NCBI RefSeq assembly: GCF_002209555.1
Contig: NZ_NJIF01000013.1
Coordinates: forward strand, 84,568-148,567
Direction of reading: 5' to 3'
Source of the DNA: Achromobacter insolitus
GTDB taxonomy: Bacteria > Pseudomonadota > Gammaproteobacteria > Burkholderiales > Burkholderiaceae_B
Length of the DNA stretch: 64,000 nucleotides
The notes below the pieces were generated by a model. The model worked only from the letters and a program-made list of their open reading frames with translations, made no database searches and was not told the origin of the DNA. Made by a program: the position numbers and the translations under genes. Position 1 is the stretch's first letter. Each line of letters starts with the position of its first letter. Shown here in pieces: positions 1-11,424 of the stretch.

Positions 1-513
1 CGTCTGGTGCGTGGGCTGGATTACTACAACCTCACGGTGTTCGAGTGGGTCACCGATCGCCTTGGCTCGCAGGGCACGGTATGCGGCGGCGGCCGCTATG
101 ACGGCCTGATCGAACTGTTGGGCGGCAAGCCTGCGCCCGCCGTGGGCTTTGCGATCGGCATGGAGCGCCTGCTGGACCTCTGGGAACAGAGCGTGCAGGT
201 CGAACAGCCGGCCGAGTGCGACGTCTACGTCGTGCACCAGGGCGAAGAGGCCCAGCGCCTGGCTGCGCGGGTTGGCGAAGACCTGCGCGATGCCGGCCTG
301 TCGGTCATCGTCCATGCAGGTTCTGCGAGCTTCAAGTCGCAATTCAAGCGCGCCGATGCCAGCGGCGCCCGGGTTGCGGTTATTCTTGGCGCCGACGAGG
401 TGGCTGCGCAGACGGCCAGCGTCAAGTTCCTGCGCGCCGACGCGCAGGGCGAGGCCGCCCAGCAGCAAGTCCCGTTGGCGGGATTGGCCGACGTATTGAA
501 TAACAAGGGTTAA
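1..513 (+). CDS. hisS: Histidine--tRNA ligase, C-terminal part (5' end outside window)
   Basis: The frame is open from base 1 and encodes about 170 C-terminal residues of a class II histidyl-tRNA synthetase, which charges tRNA-His in the cytoplasm. The family motifs LVRGLDYY (histidine A loop) and GGGRYDGL (motif 3 region) are visible. They are followed by an anticodon-binding alpha/beta domain with [23 protein letters not shown] and VAVILGADE. The N-terminal catalytic core and the start lie left of the window. The stop is followed 3 bp later by the YfgM-like gene, the usual hisS-yfgM-bamB-der order in beta- and gammaproteobacteria. Confidence 0.97.
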   Translation, partial: RLVRGLDYYNLTVFEWVTDRLGSQGTVCGGGRYDGLIELLGGKPAPAVGFAIGMERLLDLWEQSVQVEQPAECDVYVVHQGEEAQRLAARVGEDLRDAGLSVIVHAGSASFKSQFKRADASGARVAVILGADEVAAQTASVKFLRADAQGEAAQQQVPLAGLADVLNNKG

Positions 514-516
514 TGC

Positions 517-1155
517 ATGGCATACGATCTGGAAGAACAGGAAAAACTCGACGCGATCAAGGCTTGGTGGGCGCGCTACGGTACCCTGGTGGTGACGCTG
601 GTGGCCGCGGTTGCGCTGGCCTGGGGCGGATGGTGGGGCTGGAAGGCCTACCAGTCGCACCGAGCCAACCAGGCCATGGGTTACTTCGAAGCGCTGGAAG
701 ACGCGGCCCGTCTGGGCGGCGCGGATTCCTCGGTGCGCATCAAGACGGCTGCGGCCACGCTGCGCGAGCAGTATCCTTCCACGGGCTACGCCGCGCGCGG
801 CGCCCTGGTGGCAGCCCAGGCGCTGCAGGCCCAGAAGGACGATGCCGGCGCCCGTGAACAGCTGGAATGGCTGGCCGCGCAAAGCAAGAACCCGTCGATG
901 CAGTCCGTGGCGCGCCTGCGCCTGGCCGGCATGATGCTGGACCAGAAGCAATACGATGCCGCCTTGGCCCAACTGAACAATCCGCCGGCCGCCTTTGCCG
1001 CCTTGTTCGCGGACCGCCGCGGCGATATCCTCGCCGCGCAGGGCAAGCGCGATGAAGCGCGCGCGGCCTGGCAAAGCGCCATCGATGGCCTGGGCGCCGG
1101 AAATCCCCTGACCCAGGTTGTGCAACTGAAACTGGATGCCCTGAGCGGAGCGTGA
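517..1155 (+). CDS. YfgM-type tetratricopeptide membrane protein
   Basis: This 212-aa protein has a short cytoplasmic N-terminus, one hydrophobic segment at about residues 24-42 (TLVVTLVAAVALAWGGWWGW), and a helical TPR-like periplasmic part. Family knowledge: YfgM is a SecYEG/PpiD-associated chaperone of the inner membrane. It lies 3 bp after hisS, and its stop overlaps the region just before bamB, so the genes are probably cotranscribed. The assignment rests on topology, length and genomic context. Confidence 0.9.
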   Translation: MAYDLEEQEKLDAIKAWWARYGTLVVTLVAAVALAWGGWWGWKAYQSHRANQAMGYFEALEDAARLGGADSSVRIKTAAATLREQYPSTGYAARGALVAAQALQAQKDDAGAREQLEWLAAQSKNPSMQSVARLRLAGMMLDQKQYDAALAQLNNPPAAFAALFADRRGDILAAQGKRDEARAAWQSAIDGLGAGNPLTQVVQLKLDALSGA

Positions 1156-1160
1156 CTGTA

Positions 1161-2318
1161 ATGCGTAAATTTGCACCTGGTCGTATGTGGCGTGGCGCCG
1201 TTTGCCTGGCGGGCTTGCTCGCCCTGGGCGGATGCGGCATGTTTTCCCATGATGACGGCCGCTACGATCCCGCGCCCCTGACCGAATACAAGGCCGGCAT
1301 GTCCGTGCGCCAGGTCTGGAGCGTGTCCGTCGGCAGCGGTTCGGGCCTGGGCTTTGCGCCCACGGTGCTGGGCGACGCCATCTACGCCGCCACTCCTGAC
1401 GGCTCGGTCGGCAAGTATGACCTGCAAAGCGGCCGCGCCATCTGGACGGCCAAGACCGACGGCAAGTTGTCCGCCGGCGCTGGCAGCGATGGCACTACCA
1501 CGGCGGTCGCCTCGCCGAATGGCGACGTCATCGCCTTCGACGACACCGGCAAGGTGAAGTGGAAGGTCCGCGCCACCAGCGACGTCACCATCCCGCCCGT
1601 CGTGGGCTATGGCATCGTCGTCGTGCGCAGCGGCGACTACCGCATCCAGGCCTTCGACGCCAACAATGGCGAACGCGTCTGGAACGTGCAGCGTCCCGGT
1701 CCCTCGCTGGCCCTGCGCAGCGTGTCGCAGATGGTGCTGGCCGAAGGTCTGGTCATTACGGGCCTGCCGGGCGGCAAGCTCCTGGCCATCGCCTCCAATA
1801 GTGGTAACGTGCAATGGGAAGGCACGGTGGCAACGCCGCGCGGCGCGAGCGACCTGGAGCGCCTGACCGACGTGGTCGGCGCGCCTCGCATCGCGGGCAA
1901 CCTGTTGTGCGGCGTGGCCTACCAGGGACGCATCGTCTGCTTCGACGTCACGGCCGGTGGCCGTCCGCTGTGGGCCAAGGACTTCTCCAGCGTCAGCGGT
2001 CTCTCTCTGGACGAGCGCTTCGCCTATGCAGCGGACCAGAACAGCGTGATCAACGCATTTGCGCTGGATAATGGCGGCAACGTCTGGAAGCAGGCAGCAT
2101 TGAAGAACCGCCAAGTCACCGCGCCCGCCATGCTGGGCGGAGCGTTGGCGGTGGGCGATCTGGATGGCTACGTGCATTTCCTGTCGCGCAGCGACGGCAG
2201 CCTGATGGCGCGCCTGTCGGTGGGCGGTGGTCCTGTGGTTTCGCCGCCGCAGACCACTTCCCAGGGAGTGCTGATCCAGACGGGCAATGGCAACCTCGTC
2301 CTGATCGGCGCCAACTAA
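1161..2318 (+). CDS. bamB: Outer membrane assembly lipoprotein BamB
   Basis: BamB is the beta-propeller lipoprotein of the BAM complex that inserts outer-membrane beta-barrels. The N-terminus is a lipoprotein signal peptide ending in LGGC, with the lipidated Cys at about residue 25. The body has repeated PQQ-like propeller blades, for example [26 protein letters not shown] and [12 protein letters not shown] chose the ATG at 1161; an in-frame GTG at 1152 overlaps the yfgM stop but would only add three residues. The gene precedes der, as in many proteobacteria. Confidence 0.95.
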   Translation: MRKFAPGRMWRGAVCLAGLLALGGCGMFSHDDGRYDPAPLTEYKAGMSVRQVWSVSVGSGSGLGFAPTVLGDAIYAATPDGSVGKYDLQSGRAIWTAKTDGKLSAGAGSDGTTTAVASPNGDVIAFDDTGKVKWKVRATSDVTIPPVVGYGIVVVRSGDYRIQAFDANNGERVWNVQRPGPSLALRSVSQMVLAEGLVITGLPGGKLLAIASNSGNVQWEGTVATPRGASDLERLTDVVGAPRIAGNLLCGVAYQGRIVCFDVTAGGRPLWAKDFSSVSGLSLDERFAYAADQNSVINAFALDNGGNVWKQAALKNRQVTAPAMLGGALAVGDLDGYVHFLSRSDGSLMARLSVGGGPVVSPPQTTSQGVLIQTGNGNLVLIGAN

Positions 2319-2343
2319 AACCTATAGAACAAAGCCTTACACC

Positions 2344-3696
2344 GTGTCTTTCAAGCCTGTCGTCGCCCTGGTCGGCCGTCCCAATGTCGGGAAGTCGACC
2401 CTATTCAACCGCCTGACGCGATCGCGCGCCGCGCTGGTGGCCGATTATTCCGGCCTGACCCGCGATCGCCATTACGGCGAGGGCAGGGTAGGCGAGATCC
2501 CCTTCATCGTCATCGATACCGGTGGTTTCGAGCCCGTCGCCAAAGACGGCATCCTGCTGGAGATGGCGCGCCAGACCCGGCAGGCTATTGCCGAGGCCGA
2601 TGTCGTCGTGTTCCTGGTCGATGCCCGCGCGGGCATCAATGCCCATGACCACGAAATCGCCCAGTTGCTGCGTAAATCCGGCCAGCAGCGTGTGCTGCTG
2701 GCGGTGAACAAGGCGGAAGGCATGGGCGCGGGCTCGGCCATTTCGGAATTCCACGAGCTCGGACTGGGGCAGCCCTATCCGATTTCGGCGGCGCATGGCG
2801 ACGGCATTGTCGACCTGATCGAGCTGGCCCTGCAGGATCTGGCCGAGCCGCCCGCCGAAGAGGAAGTGCCCGAGGAAGGCGAGCACGATCACCGTATCAA
2901 GCTGGCCATCGTCGGCCGTCCCAACGTGGGCAAATCCACGCTCATCAACACCTTGATGGGCGAAGAACGCGTGATTGCGTTCGACATGCCGGGCACGACC
3001 CGGGATGCCATCGAGATCGACTTCGAGCGTGATGGCCGCCGTTACACGCTCATCGACACCGCAGGCTTGCGCAAGCGCGGCAAGGTTTTCGAAGCGGTCG
3101 AGAAGTTCTCGGTCATCAAGACGCTGCAAGCCATCGAAGCCAGCAACGTCGTGCTCCTGATGCTGGATGCGCAGACCGAAATCTCCGAACAGGACGCCCA
3201 TATCGCAGGCTTCGTTCTGGAAACCGGGCGCGCCGTGGTCGTCGCCATCAACAAGTGGGACGGTCTGGACGGCGAAGCCAAGGAACGCATCGAACGCGAA
3301 TTCCAGCGCAAGCTGCGTTTCCTGTCGTTTGCGCGTATGCACACGATCTCGGCGTTGCGCGGGCAGGGCGTCAAGCCCTTGCTCAAATCCATCAACGCGG
3401 CGCACGCAGCTGCGTTTGCCAAGCTGTCCACGCCCAAGCTGACGCGTGAACTGCAGGCCGCGGTCGAGCAGCAGCCGCCTCCCCGCAAGGGTATTTTCCG
3501 CCCCAAGATGCGCTATGCGCACCAGGGCGGGCAGAATCCTCCGCTGGTCGTCATTCACGGCAACGCGCTGGACGCCATTCCGGATTCCTATCGCCGCTAC
3601 CTGGAAACGCGTTTCCGCAACGCGTTTGACTTGGCTGGCACGCCGCTGCGCATCGAATTCAAGTCTTCGCACAACCCCTACACGCAGGAAAGCTGA
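2344..3696 (+). CDS. der: Ribosome biogenesis GTPase Der (EngA)
   Basis: Der is a double-domain GTPase needed for 50S subunit maturation. Two complete G domains are visible: [10 protein letters not shown] near residue 11 and again near residue 187, with DTGG/DTAG switch regions and NKAE/NKWD specificity motifs. A KH-like C-terminal domain ends at residue 450, a normal length. The start is GTG at 2344. The gene follows bamB after 25 bp and is separated from hisC by only 3 bp. Confidence 0.98.
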   Translation: MSFKPVVALVGRPNVGKSTLFNRLTRSRAALVADYSGLTRDRHYGEGRVGEIPFIVIDTGGFEPVAKDGILLEMARQTRQAIAEADVVVFLVDARAGINAHDHEIAQLLRKSGQQRVLLAVNKAEGMGAGSAISEFHELGLGQPYPISAAHGDGIVDLIELALQDLAEPPAEEEVPEEGEHDHRIKLAIVGRPNVGKSTLINTLMGEERVIAFDMPGTTRDAIEIDFERDGRRYTLIDTAGLRKRGKVFEAVEKFSVIKTLQAIEASNVVLLMLDAQTEISEQDAHIAGFVLETGRAVVVAINKWDGLDGEAKERIEREFQRKLRFLSFARMHTISALRGQGVKPLLKSINAAHAAAFAKLSTPKLTRELQAAVEQQPPPRKGIFRPKMRYAHQGGQNPPLVVIHGNALDAIPDSYRRYLETRFRNAFDLAGTPLRIEFKSSHNPYTQES

Positions 3697-3699
3697 TCC

Positions 3700-4773
3700 A
3701 TGAGCCGTTTCTGGAGTCCCGTGGTCGGGACGCTCAGTCCGTATGTTCCGGGCGAGCAGCCCAAGCTTCAGAACCTGGTCAAGTTGAACACCAACGAGCA
3801 TCCCTATGGCCCGTCGCCACGGGTGCTCGACGCGATCCGCTCGGCCTGCGACGATACGCTGAAGTTGTATCCCGATCCCTCGTCCGACCGCCTGCGGCAA
3901 ACCATCGCTGGCACGGTCGGCGTGCAACCGGGGCAGGTCTTCGTCGGCAATGGTTCCGACGAGGTGTTGGCGCATGTTTTCCTGGCGCTGCTCAAACATG
4001 AACGTCCGCTGCGTTTTCCGGATATCACCTACAGCTTCTATCCGGTCTATTGCGGCCTGTACGGCATCGAATACGAAACGGTGCCGCTGACGCCCGATTT
4101 CAGGATCGACGTCGAGGACTATCTGCCCGGTCGCCAGGGGCCGGCCGGCGCCATCATTTTCCCCAACCCCAATGCGCCCACCGGCTGCGCCCTCAGCGCG
4201 GCGGAGGTTGAACGCATCGTGGCCGGCAATCCGGACGCGGTCGTCGTGGTGGATGAGGCCTACGTGGATTTTGGCGGAGAATCCGTCATTCCTTTGGTTG
4301 ACCGCTATGACAACCTGCTGGTCGTGCAGACGCTGTCCAAGTCGCGCTCCCTCGCCGGTTTGCGCGTCGGTTTCGCCGTGGGCAGCGCCCAGCTCATCGA
4401 CGGGCTGGAGCGTGTAAAGAACAGTTTCAACTCCTATCCCATCGACCGCCTGGCATCCGCCGGCGCGGTAGCGGCCCTGGAAGACGTGGAGTACTTTGAG
4501 CGTACGCGCCAAGCCGTGATCCAGACCCGGTCGCGGATGACGGCGGGGCTTGAGTCGCTGGGCTTTGAGGTGCTGCCTTCGGCCGCGAACTTCGTGTTCG
4601 CTCGGCACGCTTCCAAGGATGCCGCAGGCCTGGCTGCCGCCCTGCGTGAACGCAGCATCATCGTGCGGCATTTCCGGCATGAACGCATCGATCAGTTCTT
4701 GCGTATCACCGTGGGCACCGATGAGCAGTGCGAACTGCTGTTGCAGGCGCTTGCGGAGGTCCTGCAGGGCTAA
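3700..4773 (+). CDS. hisC: Histidinol-phosphate aminotransferase
   Basis: This 357-aa fold-type I PLP aminotransferase converts imidazole-acetol phosphate to histidinol phosphate in histidine synthesis. It has the [13 protein letters not shown] start typical of HisC, a PNPNAPTG motif, the DEAYVDF segment and the PLP lysine in [14 protein letters not shown]. The ATG is 3 bp after der. This copy is outside a main his operon, and hisZ lies 4 kb downstream. Confidence 0.96.
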   Translation: MSRFWSPVVGTLSPYVPGEQPKLQNLVKLNTNEHPYGPSPRVLDAIRSACDDTLKLYPDPSSDRLRQTIAGTVGVQPGQVFVGNGSDEVLAHVFLALLKHERPLRFPDITYSFYPVYCGLYGIEYETVPLTPDFRIDVEDYLPGRQGPAGAIIFPNPNAPTGCALSAAEVERIVAGNPDAVVVVDEAYVDFGGESVIPLVDRYDNLLVVQTLSKSRSLAGLRVGFAVGSAQLIDGLERVKNSFNSYPIDRLASAGAVAALEDVEYFERTRQAVIQTRSRMTAGLESLGFEVLPSAANFVFARHASKDAAGLAAALRERSIIVRHFRHERIDQFLRITVGTDEQCELLLQALAEVLQG

Positions 4774-4930
4774 GCAGTCCGGGCTTTCCAGTTGGAAAAC
4801 TCTGGTGTCACTTTTGCTTCCCGGCCAAGTAGCACGGGCCGGGAAAACCCTGTAGAGTACAAGTTTCGGCGTACCCCACCAGTACAAAAAGTACGCCACC
4901 ACTCAATAACAAACAAATGGAGCCTGGCCA

Positions 4931-5167
4931 ATGAGCAATAAAGGGCAAACTCTGCAAGATCCGTTCCTGAACACGCTGCGCAAGGACCATGTGCCCGTGT
5001 CGATCTACTTGGTGAACGGCATCAAGCTTCAAGGGCAAATCGAATCCTTCGACCAATACGTGGTGCTGTTGCGCAATACGGTTACCCAAATGGTCTACAA
5101 GCACGCCATCTCCACAGTCGTTCCCGCGCGTGCCGTGAATTTCCAGGTGGAAGTCCCTGCTGAGTAA
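4931..5167 (+). CDS. hfq: RNA chaperone Hfq
   Basis: Hfq is the hexameric Sm-like protein that pairs small RNAs with mRNAs. The 78-aa product has the diagnostic [20 protein letters not shown] start, the Sm1 segment [17 protein letters not shown], and the Sm2 motif [12 protein letters not shown]. An AATGGAGCC Shine-Dalgarno region precedes the ATG. A strong hairpin terminator follows at 5192. hflX-hflK-hflC come next, the standard hfq-hflXKC order. Confidence 0.98.
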   Translation: MSNKGQTLQDPFLNTLRKDHVPVSIYLVNGIKLQGQIESFDQYVVLLRNTVTQMVYKHAISTVVPARAVNFQVEVPAE

Positions 5168-5191
5168 TCTCGCTCCAGCTTTACCTTTTAT

Positions 5192-5226
5192 TGCCCGCCG
5201 GACGGTCCTCGTCGGCGGGCATTTTC
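5192..5226 (+). terminator. Rho-independent terminator after hfq
   Basis: TGCCCGCCG and CGGCGGGCA form a 9-bp GC-rich stem around a 12-nt loop, followed directly by TTTTCG. It sits 25 bp after the hfq stop, so it can separate hfq from hflX or attenuate read-through. Confidence 0.8.
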
Positions 5227-5251
5227 GCTTTGGCTCCAATATGGTGCATGT

Positions 5252-6358
5252 ATGCGCGCTCTGATCATCAGCGTGGATCTGGGAGATCCCGACTTCGCGG
5301 CCCATGCCGAGGAATTCGCCATGCTGGCCAAGGGTGCGGGCGCGGAAATCGTCGGCACCTTGACGGCTCGGCGGGATCGGCCCGACGCCAAATTCTTCAT
5401 CGGTTCGGGCAAGGCCGATGAAGGCGTGGCGATGGCTCAGGCCTTGCTGGCCGACATCGTTCTTTTCGACCAGCCGCTTTCCCCCGCCCAGCAACGCAAC
5501 CTCGAACGCGCCTTCAACCTGCGCGTGGTGGATCGCGTCGCGCTCATCCTCGACATCTTCGCGCTGCGCGCGAAAAGCCATGAAGGCAAGATGCAGGTCG
5601 AACTGGCTCAGCTGCAGCATCTTGCGACGCGCCTGACTCGCTTGTGGAGCCACTTGGAACGCCAGCGTGGCGGTATCGGCATGCGCGGGCCGGGCGAGTC
5701 GCAGCTCGAAATGGACCGCCGGATGATCGGCGCCAAGGTCAAGGTGCTGCGCGAGCGCCTGGACAAGGTCGAGCGCCAGCGCGTAACCCAGCGGCGGGCG
5801 CGCGCCCGTGGCGGCGCATTGTCGGTGTCGCTGGTCGGCTATACCAACGCCGGCAAGTCCACCTTGTTCAATGCCCTGACGCGCGCCGACAGCTACGCCG
5901 CCGACCAGTTGTTCGCCACGCTGGATACGACCACGCGCCGCATCTGGATAGAAGGGGCGGGCTCGGTGGTGTTGTCGGACACGGTCGGGTTCATCCGCGA
6001 CCTGCCGCACGGCCTCATCGCGGCGTTCCGCGCGACCCTGGAAGAAACCGTGCATGCCGACCTGCTGCTGCACGTGGTCGATGCCGCCAGTCCGCAGCGC
6101 GACGAGCAGATATTCGAGGTCAACAAGGTTCTGGCCGAAATCGGCGCAGCCTCGATTCCCACCATTCTCGTATACAACAAGATAGATCGTGCCGGATTGG
6201 AACCGCGGGTGGAGCGCGATGCACATGGTACGATTGCGCGAGTATTTGTAAGCGCCACCGAGCGCGCCGGTTTGGATGCGTTGCGCGGGGCAATTGCGGA
6301 AACCGGACAGATTGTGGGAAACAATGCCTCGAATTATCAAACTCTTCAATCTGAATGA
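5252..6358 (+). CDS. hflX: Ribosome-splitting GTPase HflX
   Basis: This 368-aa protein has the HflX N-terminal domain (GSGKADEG, DQPLSPAQQRNLE), a coiled glycine-rich stretch with GGIGMRGPGESQLE, and a G domain starting at about residue 193 (GYTNAGKSTLFNAL, DTVGFIRDLPH, NKID). HflX dissociates stalled or hibernating ribosomes. Its 3' end overlaps hflK by 35 bp in another frame, which suggests translational coupling. Confidence 0.97.
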   Translation: MRALIISVDLGDPDFAAHAEEFAMLAKGAGAEIVGTLTARRDRPDAKFFIGSGKADEGVAMAQALLADIVLFDQPLSPAQQRNLERAFNLRVVDRVALILDIFALRAKSHEGKMQVELAQLQHLATRLTRLWSHLERQRGGIGMRGPGESQLEMDRRMIGAKVKVLRERLDKVERQRVTQRRARARGGALSVSLVGYTNAGKSTLFNALTRADSYAADQLFATLDTTTRRIWIEGAGSVVLSDTVGFIRDLPHGLIAAFRATLEETVHADLLLHVVDAASPQRDEQIFEVNKVLAEIGAASIPTILVYNKIDRAGLEPRVERDAHGTIARVFVSATERAGLDALRGAIAETGQIVGNNASNYQTLQSE

Positions 6359-7625
6359 CCCCGGCTGGGGTCGTGGGAACAACAATGGCTCCGAGCCTCC
6401 GCCCAAGCGGCCTCAAGGCAACGGAGACGGCCCACCCGACCTGGACGAGGTCTGGCGCGATTTCAATAATCGCATCGGATCCCTGTTCGGGCGCAAGGGC
6501 GGGGGCGGCAATAACCGCCCTGGCAACCGGGGCGGCATGACGCCGCCCTCGCCACGTGGTGCACGCATCGGCCTGGGGGTGATCGCCCTGGTCGCAGCCG
6601 GCATCTGGCTCGCCAGCGGCTTCTACATCGTGCAGGAAGGCCAGGTCGCGGTTGTGACACAGTTCGGCAAATACAAGTCGACGTCGCAAGCCGGGTTCCA
6701 ATGGCGCCTGCCGTATCCCATCCAGAGCCACGAGATGGTCAACGTGTCGCAGCTGCGCACGTTCGAGGTCGGTTTCCGTGGCGGCGCGCGCAACAAGGTT
6801 CTGCCCGAAGCGCTGATGCTCACGACGGACGAGAACATCGTCGATATGCAGTTCGTCGTCCAGTATCGCCTGCGCGCCGACGGTGCGCCCGATTACCTCT
6901 TCATGACGCGCGATCCGGACGAGTCCGTCCGCCAGGCCTCTGAAACGGCCATGCGCGAAGTCGTGGGTAAGCAGTCGATGGACTTCGTGCTGTACGAAGG
7001 CCGTACGACGGTGGCCACGCAAGTGCAGACGCTGATGCAGCAGATCCTGGACCGCTACCAGACGGGCGTGCAGGTCAGCACCGTCGCCATCCAGAACGTG
7101 CAGCCGCCCGAGCAGGTGCAGGCCGCGTTCGACGACGCCGTCAAGGCTGGCCAGGATCGCGAGCGCCAAATCAACGAAGGCCAGGCCTATGCCAACCAGG
7201 TCGTGCCACTGGCCAGCGGCCAGGCTTCCCGCATGACCGAGCAGGCCGAAGGCTACAAGGCCAAGGTTGTCGGCGATGCCCAGGGTAATACCTCGCGCTT
7301 CACCAGCATCCTCGGCGAATACGAGAAGGCGCCGCAGGTCATGCGCCAGCGCATGTATCTGGAAAGCATGCAGGAGATCTTCACGCGCGCCAGCAAGGTC
7401 ATGGTCGACACCAAGAGCAACAACAATATGTTGTATCTGCCCCTGGACAAGATCATGCATCTGGCTGCTCAGGACGCCAGCAAGTCCGGTGTCGCCGGTT
7501 CGGGTTCCTCCACCCTGGCCAGCCCGCCCGCCCAGGCGCCGTCGCGTGGCAGCGCCGCGCCGGTGCCTCAGTCTTCCGGCAGCAGCAATAGCAACACGCT
7601 GCCCCGCGACCGTACGTCGCGCTAA
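6324..7625 (+). CDS. hflK: FtsH modulator HflK
   Basis: HflK and HflC form the SPFH-domain membrane complex that surrounds FtsH and modulates proteolysis. The 433-aa product has a glycine/asparagine-rich cytosolic N-terminus (about residues 10-75), one transmembrane helix near 77-100, then the SPFH/band 7 domain (VQEGQVAVVTQFGKY) and a long helical region. I place the start at ATG 6324 (MPRIIKLFNLNDPGW), inside the 3' end of hflX. The C-terminus is rich in Ser, Pro and Ala. hflC follows after 18 bp. Confidence 0.96.
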   Translation: MPRIIKLFNLNDPGWGRGNNNGSEPPPKRPQGNGDGPPDLDEVWRDFNNRIGSLFGRKGGGGNNRPGNRGGMTPPSPRGARIGLGVIALVAAGIWLASGFYIVQEGQVAVVTQFGKYKSTSQAGFQWRLPYPIQSHEMVNVSQLRTFEVGFRGGARNKVLPEALMLTTDENIVDMQFVVQYRLRADGAPDYLFMTRDPDESVRQASETAMREVVGKQSMDFVLYEGRTTVATQVQTLMQQILDRYQTGVQVSTVAIQNVQPPEQVQAAFDDAVKAGQDRERQINEGQAYANQVVPLASGQASRMTEQAEGYKAKVVGDAQGNTSRFTSILGEYEKAPQVMRQRMYLESMQEIFTRASKVMVDTKSNNNMLYLPLDKIMHLAAQDASKSGVAGSGSSTLASPPAQAPSRGSAAPVPQSSGSSNSNTLPRDRTSR

Positions 7626-7643
7626 CCCGGAGGAGTCCTGATC

Positions 7644-8546
7644 ATGCAACGTCTCATGCCTGTCCTGGTCGGCCTGCTCATCGTGCTGGCTGCCCTTTCT
7701 TCTTGCGTCTTCGTCGTGCGCGAGCGCGACTATGCCCTGGTGTTCTCGCTGGGTGAAGTGCGCAAGACCATTAACGAACCCGGCCTTTACTTCAAGGCGC
7801 CGCCTCCGTTCCAGAATGTGGTGACGCTCGACAAGCGCATTCTGACCATTGAAACGAACGAAGCCGAACGCATCCAGACTTCCGAAAAGAAGAACCTGCT
7901 GATCGATTCGTACGTCAAGTGGCGCATCCTGGATCCTCGCCAGTACTACGTGTCCACCGGCGGCAACGAGCGCGTGGCGCAGGAGCGCCTGCAAGCGCTG
8001 ATCCGTGACGCGCTGAACGCCTCGGTCAACGTGCGCACCGTACGCGACGTGGTTTCGACTGAACGCGACAAGATCATGGCCGAGATCCTGACCAACGTCG
8101 CCAAGCGTGCCGAGCCCCTGGGCGTGCAGATCGTCGACGTGCGTCTGCGCCGCATCGAGTTCGCGCCGGAGATTTCGGAGTCGGTGTATCGCCGCATGGA
8201 AGCGGAGCGTACGCGCGTCGCCAACGAGCTGCGTTCCATCGGCGCCGCCGAAGGCGAAAAAATCCGCGCCGAGGCAGACCGCCAACGCGAGGTGATCGTT
8301 GCCCAGGCCTACGCCAAGGCCCAAGGCATCATGGGTGAGGGCGATGCCGCGGCTGCTGCGATCTACTCGCAGGCTTACGGCAAGAACCCGCAGTTCTACA
8401 CGTACTACAAGAGTCTGGAAGCCTATCGTGCTTCGTTCTCGAAGCCGGGCGACGTGCTGGTTGTCGATCCCAGCTCCAGCTTCTTCCAGTTCATGAAGGA
8501 CCCCACCGGCGACGCGCTGGCGCCGGTCACCGTGCCCTCCAAGTGA
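7644..8546 (+). CDS. hflC: FtsH modulator HflC
   Basis: This 300-aa band 7/SPFH protein has a single N-terminal membrane anchor (LVGLLIVLAALSSCVFVV) and the HflC signature VRERDYALVFSLGEV. It continues with the coiled region rich in Glu, Arg and Ala that packs in the HflKC cage. A GGAGG-type ribosome site (CCGGAGGAG) lies just before the ATG. A strong terminator follows at 8570. Confidence 0.97.
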   Translation: MQRLMPVLVGLLIVLAALSSCVFVVRERDYALVFSLGEVRKTINEPGLYFKAPPPFQNVVTLDKRILTIETNEAERIQTSEKKNLLIDSYVKWRILDPRQYYVSTGGNERVAQERLQALIRDALNASVNVRTVRDVVSTERDKIMAEILTNVAKRAEPLGVQIVDVRLRRIEFAPEISESVYRRMEAERTRVANELRSIGAAEGEKIRAEADRQREVIVAQAYAKAQGIMGEGDAAAAAIYSQAYGKNPQFYTYYKSLEAYRASFSKPGDVLVVDPSSSFFQFMKDPTGDALAPVTVPSK

Positions 8547-8569
8547 TAATGCGGCGGTAACGCGGAACG

Positions 8570-8601
8570 AAAAGCCCCTTGGTATTCCAAGGGGCTTTTT
8601 G
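8570..8601 (+). terminator. Bidirectional-looking terminator after hflC
   Basis: AAAAGCCCCTTGG and CCAAGGGGCTTTT form a perfect 13-bp stem with a 4-nt loop, followed by more T. The flanking A and T tracts allow termination from either strand. Confidence 0.88.
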
Positions 8602-8723
8602 ATTGTTGGCGGGCGGGCTGGCCTGCATTGCTGCAATCGGGGACGGTTGCTTGCGCGGGCAATCCCGGCTGGCGCTCGCCGCTGAACCATGTACAATACC
8701 GCGTAAGCTAGAAAACATTCCGC

Positions 8724-8762
8724 AGCGGCTGAGCGGGCTTACGCCCCCTCAGCCGCTTTTTC
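8724..8762 (+). terminator. Hairpin plus T-run upstream of hisZ (possible attenuator or small-RNA end)
   Basis: AGCGGCTGAG pairs with CTCAGCCGCT (10 bp), with a second CGGG/CCCC helix inside, followed by TTTTT. It ends about 50 bp before the hisZ ATG and lies downstream of the hflC terminator. It would therefore act on transcripts that start around 8600-8710 (a TACAAT box is at 8692). Whether it attenuates hisZ or ends a short RNA cannot be decided here. Confidence 0.55.
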
Positions 8763-8810
8763 GTTTGGGCGACGCCCACGCATCTCTTGGCGTTATTCAG
8801 GTAAACATTC

Positions 8811-9968
8811 ATGGGTAACTGGTTGCTGCCCGAGAGCCTTGCCGACGTACTTCCGGCAGAGGCCCGGCGCATCGAGGAATTGCGCCGCGAACTTCTCGAT
8901 CTGTACCGCACTTACGGATTCGAGCTGGTCGCGCCGCCCCTGGTCGAATACATTGATTCATTGCTGTCCGGCACCGGCAGCGATCTGGATCTGCGCACGT
9001 GCAAGCTGGTCGACCAGCTGTCGGGCCGCACGCTGGGCGTGCGCGCGGACATGACTCCTCAGGTCACGCGCATCGATGCGCACTTGTTGAACCGCGCGGG
9101 CGTTACCCGCCTGTGCTATTGCGGTAACGTGCTGCATGCCCGCCCGGCGGACCTCCTGTCGAGCCGCGAACTGCTGCAGATCGGCGCCGAGATCTACGGC
9201 CATGCCGGTTTCGAGGCGGACCTGGAGATCATCCAGCTGGTGCTGGAAACGGTGGCCATTGCCGGCGTACGCAACCCTCGGCTGGATCTGTGCCACCCGG
9301 GCGTGCTGCGTGCTCTCCTGGAATCCGACCCGGCCGCGGCGGCCCTGTCGCAAGACGTAATTCTGCTGATGCGCGAGAAAGACGTTCCGGGATTGGGCGA
9401 ACTCGCAACGCGGGCTCCCGGCCTGCGCAGCGAGACCCTGAAGGCGCTGCAATTGCTGCCCAAGCTGTATGGCGGGCCTGAAGTGCTGAAGGAAGCGCGC
9501 CGCGAACTACCATTGCTGCCCGGTGTCGTGGCGGCGCTGGATGCGTTGCAACTGGTGGTCGACGCCATGCCCAATGTTGCGTTCGGCGTGGACCTGGCCG
9601 ACGTTGGGGGCTATGGCTATCATTCCGGCGTGAAGTTCGCGCTGTACGCGGAAGGCTGGCGCGACGCGCTGGTCAGTGGCGGCCGCTATGACGATGTCAG
9701 CCGTGCGTTCGGTCGGGCCCGTCCCGCCACCGGCTTCAGTCTTGATTTACGCAAGCTGGCGGCGGGTTTGCCGCCGGCGGAAAGGGCGCGTGCGGTTCGC
9801 GCGCCTTGGGGGCAAGCCCCCGCTCTGACCGAGGCGGTGCGCCGCCTGCGCCGGTCGGGGGAAATTGTCGTTCAGGTATTGCCCGGTCACGAGCAGGATC
9901 AGGACGAATTCGTTTGCGATCGCGAGCTGGCGCTGCTGGATGGCGCCTGGACGGTCAGAACGCTGTGA
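8811..9968 (+). CDS. hisZ: ATP phosphoribosyltransferase regulatory subunit
   Basis: HisZ is a HisRS-like protein without aminoacylation activity that pairs with short-form HisG to start histidine synthesis. The 385-aa product starts [19 protein letters not shown] and has motif 2-like [15 protein letters not shown]. It also carries the divergent histidine-binding segments [13 protein letters not shown] and [13 protein letters not shown]. It lies just upstream of purA, as in many Burkholderiales. A small CCCTCTCG/CGAGAGGG hairpin occupies the gap at 9972-9990. Confidence 0.95.
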   Translation: MGNWLLPESLADVLPAEARRIEELRRELLDLYRTYGFELVAPPLVEYIDSLLSGTGSDLDLRTCKLVDQLSGRTLGVRADMTPQVTRIDAHLLNRAGVTRLCYCGNVLHARPADLLSSRELLQIGAEIYGHAGFEADLEIIQLVLETVAIAGVRNPRLDLCHPGVLRALLESDPAAAALSQDVILLMREKDVPGLGELATRAPGLRSETLKALQLLPKLYGGPEVLKEARRELPLLPGVVAALDALQLVVDAMPNVAFGVDLADVGGYGYHSGVKFALYAEGWRDALVSGGRYDDVSRAFGRARPATGFSLDLRKLAAGLPPAERARAVRAPWGQAPALTEAVRRLRRSGEIVVQVLPGHEQDQDEFVCDRELALLDGAWTVRTL

Positions 9969-9972
9969 CTAA

Positions 9973-11340
<1,368 letters not shown>

Positions 11341-11358
11341 CATCGGGTTATTATTCGC

Positions 11359-11397
11359 AAGGCCGCCGCCGGTCTCATACCGGCGGCGGCCTTTTCG
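11359..11397 (+). terminator. Terminator after purA
   Basis: AAGGCCGCCGCCGGT and ACCGGCGGCGGCCTT form a perfect 15-bp stem with the 5-nt loop CTCAT and a following T-run. It ends the hisZ-purA unit. Confidence 0.9.
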
Positions 11398-11424
11398 TAT
11401 TTATTAAGCAGGAGATGCTTGCCT

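Noticed and set aside
2401..4902. Long minus-strand open frame (over 800 codons) across der and hisC
   Set aside because: It is a codon-position shadow of two clearly recognised high-GC genes and has no family features.
6120..8696. Long minus-strand frame across hflK and hflC
   Set aside because: Same reason: the plus strand carries complete, conserved genes.
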